64,000 nt of DNA from positions 27,251 to 91,250 of the forward strand of contig MAAS01000010.1 of the NCBI GenBank assembly GCA_002162755.1, written 5' to 3'. The notes below the pieces were generated by a model. That model was not told the origin of the DNA and did no database searches. It saw only the letters and a list, made by a program, of their open reading frames with translations. Positions 28,001 through 35,770 of the stretch are shown here, one piece after another. Positions within the stretch are counted from its first letter, which is position 1. The number at the start of each line of letters is the position of its first letter. The position numbers and the translations under genes are program-made. This DNA is from Gammaproteobacteria bacterium 50_400_T64 (lineage in GTDB: Bacteria > Pseudomonadota > Gammaproteobacteria > Pseudomonadales > Porticoccaceae).

Positions 28001-29135
28001 GCAGCGACTCGCCAAAGCGATTCAACAAGTTGCCCAGTTAAAAGAAGACAACAACTCATTGTGGGATAACAGCCAGCGCATTAAAGCCGATTTAATCGCC
28101 GACGGTGTTACTGAAGAGGAAGCCGAATACCTCTCCACCGTACGGATTTTTTCCAATACCTCTGGCCAATACGGCTCCGGTGTTGACGGCCCTGTTTTCA
28201 ACAGCGACACCTGGGAAACCGATGCCAAAATTGCCGACAATTATTTAGCCAAAATGGGCTACTACTTTGGCGCCGACGATTCCCGCTGGGGTAAAAAATC
28301 CGCAGGCTTATACGGCAAGCAACTGTCAGGCACCGACATTGTCGCCTTTTCGCGGTCTTCCAATCTTTATGGAATGATCACCTCAGACGACCCCTTTGAA
28401 TATTTTGGCTCACTGGCACTGGCGATACGAAACCTCGACGGTAAAAGCCCCGAAATGATGATCAGTAATCTTCGGGATGCCAAAAACGGCAAAATGGAAA
28501 AGGCCTCGACCTTCCTGGCTAAAGAACTCCGCACCCGTAATTTTAATGAACGCTGGATTAAAGAAATGCAGAAAGAAGGCTACAGCGGCGCTGTTGTGAT
28601 GGCATCCAGCATCGCCAACTTCTGGGGCTGGCAGGTGGTCGACCCCAATATCGTACGGGCAGACCAATGGCAGGAATTCTTTGAAGTCTACGTTGAAGAC
28701 AAACTCGAACTAGGCATCAACGAATGGTTTGAAAAGGTTAACCCCGCTGCCCAGGCTCAGTTATTAGAGCGAATGTTAGAAGCCGTTCGCAAGGGATATT
28801 GGGATGCCGATGCAGCGACACTCGAAGCCATGCTCGAGCGCTATCAAAGCCTTGTCAGTCAACACGACTTGCTGGTCGACAACGAAAAACTGCGGGAATA
28901 TGTGAATCAACAGGCGGCAGGCTTTGGGCTTGATGTGCAATTGCCTGCCCCGCCACCAGCAGGTGCTATCGAAAGCCAACCCGCTCAGGAGAATATTGAA
29001 GGACAAAAACTGGAAAAGGTCGAATCGAGCAAAACGGACAGCGAGCTCGACAAAAGCCTACTTTATACCTTGCTCGCCCTGGCACTTGCCGTCATCGCGG
29101 GTGCCTGGCGGCAGGCCAATCGACAGTATCAATAG
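25077..29135 (+). CDS. Secreted, membrane-anchored CobN/Mg-chelatase-H-like protein (HmuS-type, putative heme dechelatase)
   Basis: A 1352-residue homologue of the large CobN/ChlH chelatase subunit. Unlike cytoplasmic CobN it has a signal peptide (about residues 1-22, ending LKAFA) and a C-terminal membrane helix (about 1327-1343) followed by a short basic tail, so the catalytic body should be periplasmic. The chelatase core shows LGTHGSQEYLPGKE (His554), PFIVDDVGEAMQVKRRGGAV and, further on, SNTSGQYGSGV and ANFWGWQVVDP. Residues 735-776 form an insertion with 10 His in 42 residues. No CobS/CobT or ChlI/ChlD ATPase gene is nearby. The context (heme receptor, Fur box, ExbB-like and DUF2149) matches HmuS, reported as a heme iron-removing enzyme; the reaction here is inferred. 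Confidence 0.85.
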   Translation: MKTGIIIFVTALTLLINLKAFANESKILFVSAAHSNKAKVTLIKKLAKEQGLHIGHQSIRDLDDLDKALSVFNTYDVVMFDAVSIKATQGSFGKYASLIKTSTARFVPIKAPQNKQLRKGVSEAQAEKLFAYYDNGGVENFKRLLQFIQHRVIIKDSNIIADPVIYPQAGIYHPDYETRIFDSLAAYKAWQTTMRKTSAASGTESNVAPSIALLMPRALIESAETQPIDDTIELLEKKGIDVFPVFYESSATPDDYLTLLQVDGQTVVDTLINFRVIHFANQRKIEFETLGRPVIQAMTYYGGHQKTWEDSAQGISPGMMAFTLVLPETSGVIDPIIISARDKDSGETRIIDYQLDYLIDRALNYARLVNTPNAEKKLTVMFWGDKDMGASFLNVPDSLHTISHRLHNEGYKVEPHEHDYYSDRASRILDPFYRAYELDKLLADNLAALLPMTDYRDWLNTLPAPVVQAVTDFWGEPEENFMVVERDGQHYFVIPRIQNGNILVMRQPPRGDSKDQDQTLYHTTAIPMNHYYLAAYFYAREIWKSNAFIHLGTHGSQEYLPGKERGLSRYDGGSLAIGTVPVMYPFIVDDVGEAMQVKRRGGAVAVSHMTPPFAAAGLQGVTADIHELMHQYNALDEGGVKEKTGAQIIALCIEENLCDDFGWNAQKITDDFAGFLVALHDYMGELAAENQPLGLHSFGELAEKNLLISTLVQMLGSDFIAETSLFESDYYRAGHSHDEGGEHSHNADSTHHHDDKQTDDGQNNTNHTQQHAGDFHETSSDLESLAGFKTVRDFVVGDTDPAALKESVLNKTLHTFIEHGKTLYRNMGDIQELDNLVAGLAGQYIPVNTGGDPIRHPDSLPTGLNLYGFDPARLPTKAAYAQGIELVEDMIANYYQDNGRYPSKMAFSLWSIEAMRHYGVLESQAMRAMGVKPVWSPDGRVVDIEIIPAAELKRPRIDIVLSATGLYRDAFPAVMQRLAKAIQQVAQLKEDNNSLWDNSQRIKADLIADGVTEEEAEYLSTVRIFSNTSGQYGSGVDGPVFNSDTWETDAKIADNYLAKMGYYFGADDSRWGKKSAGLYGKQLSGTDIVAFSRSSNLYGMITSDDPFEYFGSLALAIRNLDGKSPEMMISNLRDAKNGKMEKASTFLAKELRTRNFNERWIKEMQKEGYSGAVVMASSIANFWGWQVVDPNIVRADQWQEFFEVYVEDKLELGINEWFEKVNPAAQAQLLERMLEAVRKGYWDADAATLEAMLERYQSLVSQHDLLVDNEKLREYVNQQAAGFGLDVQLPAPPPAGAIESQPAQENIEGQKLEKVESSKTDSELDKSLLYTLLALALAVIAGAWRQANRQYQ

Positions 29136-29185
29136 GCTCTTTAACCGTCACGGTTTCTTATACCTTTATGGGCTGAGTAGCCGCC

Positions 29186-29806
29186 TTACGCTCTACTAAC
29201 GGATGATAATTTGAAGACCACACAGATCAGGCCGCCCATTAATCCCGCCAAATGCGCAGCCGGGTAGGCTTGCCAGGCAGTATCGACAAACAAGGTGTGT
29301 TGAACACACACCTCCCAAACAAGCTTTGTACAAAGTACTGCCATAGGCAGCAAACCCACGACATTTCTTTTCTCCTGAAAAAAATGGTGGCAAACGAGCA
29401 ACAGCGGAGAAAACAAAATACCTGAAAGTCCGCAATAATAGTCCATAGATGAAAACGGCGAGAGCAGTAAAATATCGACTGCCACTATGCCGAGAAAAAC
29501 AGACATTAGCATTTGCTGAATTGAATACTGGCTCAACCAAAAAGTGATGCCGGTAAAGGCAAGCACATCCCATAAAGCGTGGCTGGCAGAACTATGGATA
29601 AAGTGCGCTGTTAATAATCGCCACCACTCACCCTGGCCAATGGCATCACGATCAAAAACAAACAATGCCATATTACTTTGCAGTAGCACTAATGCGATTA
29701 AAAACAATAAGGGATAAAAAACCCCCTTTATTATTTGAGCACACCTTTTTATAAAAACTGACTTGCTAGAGAAGCAAGTCAGTTTTGTTTGACAGCCCTG
29801 AAACAT
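29186..29806 (-). CDS. rrtA: Rhombosortase (GlyGly-CTERM-processing rhomboid protease)
   Basis: Rhomboid-family intramembrane serine protease with about six helices. The catalytic Ser is in YYCGLSGILF (Ser128 from the chosen start) and the catalytic His in PAAHLAGLMGG (His185). The WWRLLTAHFIHSSASHALWD loop is the rhombosortase form of the rhomboid WR motif. These enzymes are reported to cleave proteins with GlyGly-CTERM tails; the adjacent gene encodes such a protein. The start is uncertain: ATG 29806 begins just after the stop of the upstream gene, but a 14-bp hairpin lies within the first codons, so a later non-ATG start is possible. It converges with the CobN-like gene. Confidence 0.82.
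   Translation of the reverse strand: MFQGCQTKLTCFSSKSVFIKRCAQIIKGVFYPLLFLIALVLLQSNMALFVFDRDAIGQGEWWRLLTAHFIHSSASHALWDVLAFTGITFWLSQYSIQQMLMSVFLGIVAVDILLLSPFSSMDYYCGLSGILFSPLLLVCHHFFQEKRNVVGLLPMAVLCTKLVWEVCVQHTLFVDTAWQAYPAAHLAGLMGGLICVVFKLSSVSRA
29754..29786 (-). terminator. Perfect 14-bp hairpin at the VWA gene / rrtA junction
   Basis: Perfect arms AAAACTGACTTGCT and complement around a 5-base loop, ending on the minus strand in GTTTTTAT. It lies about 23 bases downstream of the VWA-gene stop and within the first codons of rrtA, so it looks like a terminator or attenuator that lets only part of transcription reach rrtA. It is symmetric and could also act on plus-strand transcripts. Confidence 0.6.
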
Positions 29807-29808
29807 CT

Positions 29809-31956
29809 TCAGCTTGCCTGTTGATGCTTTCGACGAAAGCTGGACAGAATCATCAGCGCAACAATCAACATCAGCCACGAAGGATTAACAGCACCGGCAC
29901 CACCTGACGAAGAACCACCACTACTGACCGGACGCGGACTATTAAACATTGGCTGCTGTGTATCTACACGATGACTTTGAACGGCTCTTGATTTTCTGGC
30001 ATCTCGGGCTGCATGCTCAGTCTCAACACGCTGCTTATTGTGACGCTCTATCTTAAGTTGCTGGAACCTCGCCTCTTCAAATACGATCATTGAGGTGTAA
30101 TCGGTAACCAGACCGTATTCAACGGCTATGTCGCTTATCGCCTGTTCCACATCTGCATCTTGCCCAAAGTAATCGAGTGTCGCCTGCAATTCTTCGATAG
30201 AGGCAAAAGCCCACAACCGTTCGATCTCTGGATTGAAGTGACTAACATCAGGGAATTTAACACGTGTTTTATAGACTTTATTAAGCCCTCCCACCTTCGC
30301 GCTTAGCACCACTTCGGCCTGCCCGGGCTTCCAGTAATGGCCAAAGACATTGAGCTGCTCACCCCGATAGAGGCTGCCAATTTTCTCCGGCGTCATATCT
30401 TTAACCTTGACGCCATTGATGCGGAGTTCAACATCGCGAAAGGCCTGGTGGGTCAATTTGCTGGTTGCCAACAGTATTTGACCAACAATGTCATCGGCAT
30501 TAGAAACAGAAATCGCAAAGCCCTGCGACACCTCGGTCATTTCATTCAGCAGGGGCCTGTTGGCACTATTGCCCATAATAAAAGTAAACAAACGCACGTC
30601 ATTATTTTTGAGTAATTTAAGAAATTCTTTTTTACCCGTTTCACCCACATTGGCAACGCCATCGGTTACCAGAATGACACCGGTGGGACGGTCGGCATCA
30701 AGGCCATTTAAACCCTCAACTAAACCACCATGAAGATTGGTTCCGCCGCCCACACTATAGTTTTCAAGTTGCTGTAATACAGTATTGACGTTTGCTGGAG
30801 AAGCCTCTTGAAAACCACCACTGAGATCAACACTGGTGTTATTAAACAACACCACTTTAAAACGATCATCCTGGCGCAGCTTCGCCAAGCCCTGCCTAAC
30901 GCCTTCAATCAGAGTGGCGTATTTACCCTTCATTGAGCCTGAAATATCCAGCACAAACACCCAATCACTGCCCTGGGTTATTTTCCCTAATTCACCGCCG
31001 GGGGTTAGCGTTAGCATAAAGGTACCCCGACCAGTAGCATCGGGCTTGTAGGTCACCAAATCCAATGTCGCGGGCAGGCCTTCCTTATGTCGCCAGTAAA
31101 CCAGTATGTCCTGAGACAGGGAAACAACATTTTGCGACATGCCGGTTGTTGGCTTGTCCTCAGTAAAATTGCCCCCTGTTTCGTTGTCTATGACAGCGCT
31201 GCCACCCTCTTGCAATTCTATTTGCTTATTGTCTTGATGGTTGCCGTCTTGATGATTCCTGCTTTGATGATTAAGAAGGGCCACAGTCCACTCATCTTCA
31301 GCCACTTGTTGTATAAGGGCACCCGGGTGGTTGGGCAGGCGCAGAGCATCAATGGGATAACTCGAACGAAAGCGTAAATTAAAGCTGAACTTTTCTGTCA
31401 CCACTTCATTGCGCGACCAAAACGAGAGCTTGGCATCATCGACCCCGCCCTCCTCTAGTGGATAGAGATAACGGCCAACACCGGTATCGACGTGCGCTGC
31501 CTGCACATACACCAAACGTATTTTGACATCGGCCTGCGCTGGTACCGGGTAAATACTAATATCAAAGGTTTTATAGCCGTCCTTCTCGACTATCGCCGCT
31601 TTCCGGCCAGCGGCCTTTTCCTCTTCATAAATCTTTCGCGCTTTTTGCTTTTCAACAACCTCACCGATCACCGGCTTGCCATCGATCCAGTAAGTAAACT
31701 CGCCCACTGCTGCGGACTCTGGTACAGGAAAGGAATAAATAGCCTCCAAATCATTAACACTGGGGTTATGAAAAACTTGCTCCACAGATGTGGTGACATA
31801 ACCGTCTTCAATCAGCACATCAACATGATGCTCACGGATTTCCAGATCGGCTAACCCGCTATTAACGGGTTTCAATAAACCCGCCGCATTGCTCCAGCCA
31901 CTGAGCAACAGGGGGATGGTGGTACAGAGTATTTTTAACAGTGTTTTACGCTTCAT
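29809..31956 (-). CDS. VIT and VWA domain protein with GlyGly-CTERM tail (sortase-target-like)
   Basis: Exported protein of 715 residues. Signal peptide MKRKTLLKILCTTIPLLLSG (start ATG 31956, with GAGGG seven bases upstream; earlier in-frame ATG has no signal sequence). A VIT domain (about residues 30-150) is followed by a VWA domain with MIDAS motif DISGSM near residue 333. The C-terminus is Ser/Gly-rich, then GGAGAVNPSW, a membrane helix and FRRKHQQ, i.e. a GlyGly-CTERM sorting signal. The architecture is that of the 'marine proteobacterial sortase target' family, whose members normally end in an LPXTG-type signal next to a sortase; here none is present and a rhombosortase is adjacent. Function unknown; surface display or secretion inferred. 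Confidence 0.85.
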   Translation of the reverse strand: MKRKTLLKILCTTIPLLLSGWSNAAGLLKPVNSGLADLEIREHHVDVLIEDGYVTTSVEQVFHNPSVNDLEAIYSFPVPESAAVGEFTYWIDGKPVIGEVVEKQKARKIYEEEKAAGRKAAIVEKDGYKTFDISIYPVPAQADVKIRLVYVQAAHVDTGVGRYLYPLEEGGVDDAKLSFWSRNEVVTEKFSFNLRFRSSYPIDALRLPNHPGALIQQVAEDEWTVALLNHQSRNHQDGNHQDNKQIELQEGGSAVIDNETGGNFTEDKPTTGMSQNVVSLSQDILVYWRHKEGLPATLDLVTYKPDATGRGTFMLTLTPGGELGKITQGSDWVFVLDISGSMKGKYATLIEGVRQGLAKLRQDDRFKVVLFNNTSVDLSGGFQEASPANVNTVLQQLENYSVGGGTNLHGGLVEGLNGLDADRPTGVILVTDGVANVGETGKKEFLKLLKNNDVRLFTFIMGNSANRPLLNEMTEVSQGFAISVSNADDIVGQILLATSKLTHQAFRDVELRINGVKVKDMTPEKIGSLYRGEQLNVFGHYWKPGQAEVVLSAKVGGLNKVYKTRVKFPDVSHFNPEIERLWAFASIEELQATLDYFGQDADVEQAISDIAVEYGLVTDYTSMIVFEEARFQQLKIERHNKQRVETEHAARDARKSRAVQSHRVDTQQPMFNSPRPVSSGGSSSGGAGAVNPSWLMLIVALMILSSFRRKHQQAS

Positions 31957-32107
31957 GGTGACGCCCTCTATGGATAAATAAACCAGGCCAAATCTATGGC
32001 GAGAGGGAGTCTGGTACGACCGGGTTTTGATGAACAGCGTTAGCAAAAAAGTAGCGGCAGATAATACCGGATGGCTTACCCACTGCTACTTCGGTAGATA
32101 TGTGCTG

Positions 32108-32845
32108 CTATGTGTTATTTTTAAAGGCTTCAAACAAGCCGAATTGCCACTGACGAATCGCTAACACAGCACTCGCACCATGCTTTTTTTCCATGGGTAG
32201 AGACTTATCCTTTTGTGCCAGGTGATTAAACTCATTGGCCAACGTGCGAATTTTTTTCTGGTACTCCGCGTTACTGGCTTTTGACAGCAAACCATTGACG
32301 ACAATCAACTGCTCATGCTCTTTATCAAAACGAGAATTGAAAAAATCTTGTTCGACCTTTTCCTGAAAAAACTGCTGAATAGCACCATTGGCATGCCAGG
32401 AAAAATTTGGGGAAACAAGTAGCTTGATACGATTGCCCGGTAGCAAGTCGATAATTTTCAGACGATCCAGCAGCGCTAACTTTTGAATGCAGTCATGGGC
32501 TGGAATATCATACTGCTCGAGTAATTCTTCATAGCTATAACCATTGATCACACAAACCGTAATCATTAACAGCAGTAGATCAGCGGCAATTTCTGCCTCC
32601 TGCTCCAGGCTAAGCTGAACAATCTTTTGCTGTTCGCTGGTCATATTTTGCACCAGATCTGAAATCTCGAGCCCCATCATGTGACAGATACATTCAAGCC
32701 TGTGCAGCGTAAAGTTCTGCTCGGCAAACAGGCGTTTAACAGACGCCTCACTTAACTGTAATAACGCAGCCACATCAGCATACGTCTTACCGTGGGCTTT
32801 CAGCTGTTTTTTCAAAGTCGCAATCAAAGGGGTGATTTGGGGCAT
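32108..32845 (-). CDS. XRE-type helix-turn-helix protein
   Basis: A 245-residue putative transcription regulator. The N-terminal helix-turn-helix (about residues 10-62) has the XRE shape: KTYADVAALLQLSEASVKRL ... LHRLECICHMMGLEISDL. The C-terminal 170 residues are a uniform helical domain without recognised motifs. It lies between the VIT-VWA gene (same strand, 151 bases upstream of it) and the divergent arsR; which genes it controls is unknown. Confidence 0.75.
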   Translation of the reverse strand: MPQITPLIATLKKQLKAHGKTYADVAALLQLSEASVKRLFAEQNFTLHRLECICHMMGLEISDLVQNMTSEQQKIVQLSLEQEAEIAADLLLLMITVCVINGYSYEELLEQYDIPAHDCIQKLALLDRLKIIDLLPGNRIKLLVSPNFSWHANGAIQQFFQEKVEQDFFNSRFDKEHEQLIVVNGLLSKASNAEYQKKIRTLANEFNHLAQKDKSLPMEKKHGASAVLAIRQWQFGLFEAFKNNT

Positions 32846-32947
32846 ATTCCAACCAGAGCGCTAGCAAGTATTAAATGTCACAACTTTATAGCCCCATAGA
32901 TCTTTATTTACAACAATAGGTTGCGTTATTTGAAGTCTAAAGACACC

Positions 32948-32976
32948 TTGACTATATTTGGCTAGGCAAATATAGT
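32948..32976 (+). promoter_or_regulatory. arsR promoter overlapped by a perfect operator palindrome
   Basis: TTGACT (32948-32953), a 17-base spacer and TATAGT (32971-32976) form a strong promoter. A perfect inverted repeat, ACTATATTTG-GCTAGG-CAAATATAGT (32951-32976), covers both elements and is a likely ArsR operator. The -10 ends only six bases before the arsR ATG, so transcription would begin at or next to the start codon. Confidence 0.75.
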
Positions 32977-32982
32977 TGCGCC

Positions 32983-33324
32983 ATGAATACTGACGAATAT
33001 AGCAGCCTGTTTAAGTGCCTCTCAGAACCCGTGCGCCTGCGTATCCTCTTTCTACTACTCGACAAGGGTGAGCTTTGTGTCTGCGATATTGTCGACACGC
33101 TGGGGCTGTCGCAAAGCGTGGTGTCTCGCCACCTGGCCTATCTGCGCAATAACAGTTTGCTCAGCACCCGCCGCGCAGGCGTCTGGGTTTACTATAAGGT
33201 CATTAAAGTGTCACCTTTTATTGATAAGTTGTTAGCCTTATTTCACCAATCCGGTGAGAGTTCGCCCTCATTGCAAAGCGATCTAAAACAGTTCAGCACC
33301 TGTGCCAATAGAGACTGTAGCTGA
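32983..33324 (+). CDS. arsR: ArsR-family arsenic-responsive repressor
   Basis: Winged-helix metalloregulator of 113 residues. The arsenic-binding motif ELCVCDIV gives Cys32 and Cys34 in the third helix, as in E. coli ArsR. The recognition helix is LSQSVVSRHLAYLR. Two further C-terminal cysteines (Cys107, Cys112) might take part in metal binding. No Shine-Dalgarno sequence is visible: the promoter -10 lies six bases upstream of the ATG, so the mRNA may be leaderless. It heads the arsR-GAPDH-arsJ group and should sense As(III), derepressing the downstream genes. Confidence 0.9.
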   Translation: MNTDEYSSLFKCLSEPVRLRILFLLLDKGELCVCDIVDTLGLSQSVVSRHLAYLRNNSLLSTRRAGVWVYYKVIKVSPFIDKLLALFHQSGESSPSLQSDLKQFSTCANRDCS

Positions 33325-33399
33325 CGACCTTTAACGTGAGGGAAACCGCTCGTTAAGCGATTTACATTCATTACAAGGCACTATTTCAAAACAGTACAT

Positions 33400-33428
33400 T
33401 TGCTTATGCGTATATGCGTTTTTAATAC
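33400..33428 (+). promoter_or_regulatory. Candidate second promoter upstream of the ars GAPDH gene
   Basis: TTGCTT (33400-33405), a 17-base spacer containing a direct repeat TATGCG, and TAATAC (33423-33428) lie 36 bases before the ATG at 33465. It could give GAPDH-arsJ a promoter separate from arsR. Match to consensus is moderate, and the arsR palindrome is not repeated here. Confidence 0.35.
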
Positions 33429-33464
33429 AGCTAGTACGTAATAGATCTATCAAGGGCCAGTAAA

Positions 33465-34496
33465 ATGACGATCAGAATTGGAATAAATGGTTTTGGCCGC
33501 ATGGGTCGTCTGGCCCTACGTGCCGCATGTGATTGGCCAGAGCTGGAGTTCGTGCATATTAACGAGCCAGCGGGCGATATTGCCACTGCAGCCCATTTGC
33601 TAAAATACGACTCTATTCATCGCACCTGGCCCCACGACGTTAGCGTTGATGGTGACAAGATTATTATTGATGGCAAAGCCATTACTTATTCGCAAAACAC
33701 CGATTTAACGGCGTCTCCCTGGAACGAGCGGAATGTCGATTTACTGCTTGAATGCTCGGGTAAATTCAAATCAAAACAAGCGCTGGAACCTCTACTCGAG
33801 ACTACCGGTAAAGATAGCGGCATTAAAAAAATTGTCGTCTCCGCACCCATAAAAGATGGCACCCTGAATATTGTCATGGGTGTTAATGATCATCTCTACA
33901 ATGCGCAGACACACGATATTGTTACAGCGGCATCGTGTACCACTAACTGCCTGGCACCGGTAATTGATGTCATTCAAAAAGAACTGGGCATTAAGCACGG
34001 CAGCATTACCACTATTCACGACATCACCAACACCCAAAGTATTCTCGACGAATACCACAGTGACTTGCGCCGTGCGCGTGCCAGTGGGTTGTCGTTAATC
34101 CCCACCACCACTGGCTCTGCCACCGCCATTGCGGAAATATTCCCTGAATTAAAGGGTCGGATTAATGGCATTGCCGTGCGAGTGCCACTGGCTAATGCCT
34201 CGTTGACCGACTGTGTGTTTGAAGTTGAAACGCCAACCAGCGTCGAGTTCGTGAATAAGGCTTTGTTCGAGGCCGCAAATGGTAGGTTAAGCGGCATTTT
34301 GGGCTACGAAGAAATACCCTTAGTTTCTGTCGATTACACCGACGATATTCGCTCCAGCATTATCGATGCCCCATCGACCATGGTGATCAATAAAACCCAG
34401 GTGAAAATCCTCGCCTGGTACGACAATGAAATTGGCTACGTCAATCGCATGATGGAGCTAGCTGTAAAAGTTGGGCTTTCTATCAAAGCCGCTTGA
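33465..34496 (+). CDS. ArsJ-associated glyceraldehyde-3-phosphate dehydrogenase
   Basis: Type I GAPDH of 343 residues with NAD-binding [14 protein letters not shown], catalytic Cys158 in AASCTTNC and the C-terminal [13 protein letters not shown]. In ars operons this enzyme is known to use arsenate in place of phosphate, giving 1-arseno-3-phosphoglycerate, which ArsJ exports; this differs from its glycolytic paralogue by context, not by a visible motif. It is followed by arsJ with an 10-base gap and preceded by arsR. Confidence 0.85.
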   Translation: MTIRIGINGFGRMGRLALRAACDWPELEFVHINEPAGDIATAAHLLKYDSIHRTWPHDVSVDGDKIIIDGKAITYSQNTDLTASPWNERNVDLLLECSGKFKSKQALEPLLETTGKDSGIKKIVVSAPIKDGTLNIVMGVNDHLYNAQTHDIVTAASCTTNCLAPVIDVIQKELGIKHGSITTIHDITNTQSILDEYHSDLRRARASGLSLIPTTTGSATAIAEIFPELKGRINGIAVRVPLANASLTDCVFEVETPTSVEFVNKALFEAANGRLSGILGYEEIPLVSVDYTDDIRSSIIDAPSTMVINKTQVKILAWYDNEIGYVNRMMELAVKVGLSIKAA

Positions 34497-34506
34497 TAAC
34501 ACCACT

Positions 34507-35733
34507 ATGATGAGCCACAGCCTACGCCAGTACATTATGGTAACCCTGAGCTATTGGGGTTTTACCCTCACCGACGGTGCCCTGCGCATGTTGGTTGTAC
34601 TGTATTTTCACCAATTGGGTTACAGCCCTTTTGAAGTCGCCGCACTATTTTTGTTTTACGAATTCTTCGGCATGGTGACGAATTTATTCGGTGGCTGGCT
34701 AGCCGCTCGCACCGGACTCAACACCACCCTGCATATTGGACTGGTCCTGCAAATGCTTGCCTTGGGCATGTTGTTAGCTGACCCCGCCTGGCTCTCGGTT
34801 TTTTATGTGATGGCCGCCCAGGCGCTATCGGGCATTGCCAAAGATCTGAATAAAATGAGTGCGAAAAGCAGTATTAAACTGCTGTTGCCCGACAATGCCC
34901 AAAGCAAGCTTTACCATTGGGTTGCCCTGTTAACGGGATCAAAGAACACCTTAAAAGGCGTAGGCTTTTTTATCGGTGCGCTGCTTCTCTCCAGCATTGG
35001 CTTTCGCTCCGCCATTCTGGTTTTATTTATTGGCCTGATGCTGGTCTGCATTGCCAGCTTTCTATTCCTCGATCGCGGCATGGGTAAAAGCCAGTACCAG
35101 CCAAAGTTTCGTGAGTTATTTTCAAAAAGCCCCGCAATAAACCGGCTTTCAGCAGCGCGCTTTTTTCTTTTTGGTTCCAGAGACATCTGGTTTGTCGTCG
35201 CCCTGCCCGTCTACCTACAAAGCGTACTTGGCTGGAGCCACACCGCCGTTGGCAGTCTATTAGCCCTATGGATTATCGCCTACGGTGCAGTGCAATCAAT
35301 AGCACCAAAGCTGACCCAACGAGGTCAAAGTAAAAGCCCCGATGGCAAAACAGCCCTGCACTGGATATTACCCCTCTGCCTGATTCCCGCTGCAATAGCC
35401 CTATCTCTGCACTACACACTAGCGGCACCGGCAACCATTTTAATTATTGGCCTGGCTGTGTATGGAATATTATTCGCGATAAATTCATCCCTACACTCCT
35501 ACCTTATCGTCGCCTATGCCCAGCGCAATGGGGTTTCACTTGATGTGGGGTTTTACTACATGGCTAATGCCGCCGGACGTTTAGCGGGCTCTCTGCTCTC
35601 GGGTTTGATTTATCAATGGCAAGGTCTGGAAGCTTGCATGCTAGCCTCATCGGCTTTTATTGCTATCGCCTGCTTACTTTCAATTGGCCTCATCAAACAC
35701 CAACCATCAATGAACAGAGCCCCCCAATATTAA
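34507..35733 (+). CDS. arsJ: ArsJ, MFS-type organoarsenical efflux permease
   Basis: Major-facilitator-type inner-membrane protein of about 408 residues with twelve predicted helices. Together with the GAPDH next door it gives arsenate resistance: the unstable 1-arseno-3-phosphoglycerate is exported and breaks down to arsenate outside the cell. The start is ATG 34507 (or 34510), 10 bases past the GAPDH stop; a TTG start further upstream would overlap GAPDH and has no support. No clear ribosome-binding site, so it is probably translationally coupled. It converges with the VIT-family gene. Confidence 0.85.
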   Translation: MMSHSLRQYIMVTLSYWGFTLTDGALRMLVVLYFHQLGYSPFEVAALFLFYEFFGMVTNLFGGWLAARTGLNTTLHIGLVLQMLALGMLLADPAWLSVFYVMAAQALSGIAKDLNKMSAKSSIKLLLPDNAQSKLYHWVALLTGSKNTLKGVGFFIGALLLSSIGFRSAILVLFIGLMLVCIASFLFLDRGMGKSQYQPKFRELFSKSPAINRLSAARFFLFGSRDIWFVVALPVYLQSVLGWSHTAVGSLLALWIIAYGAVQSIAPKLTQRGQSKSPDGKTALHWILPLCLIPAAIALSLHYTLAAPATILIIGLAVYGILFAINSSLHSYLIVAYAQRNGVSLDVGFYYMANAAGRLAGSLLSGLIYQWQGLEACMLASSAFIAIACLLSIGLIKHQPSMNRAPQY

Positions 35734-35770
35734 AAAGTAACGACACGGTTATGGCAGCACCAAAAGACAG

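Noticed and set aside
25077..29135. Cobalamin-synthesis cobaltochelatase CobN
   Set aside because: A signal peptide, a C-terminal membrane anchor, a heme-type receptor with a Fur box and no cobS/cobT or other cob genes nearby point away from cytoplasmic cobalt insertion.
29041..29135. GlyGly-CTERM tail on the CobN-like protein, as a second rhombosortase substrate
   Set aside because: The C-terminus has a membrane helix and basic residues, but no Gly-Gly-rich segment before the helix.
33465..34496. Housekeeping glycolytic gapA
   Set aside because: Position between arsR and arsJ with a 10-base gap to arsJ fits the ArsJ partner. Glycolytic neighbours such as pgk are absent.
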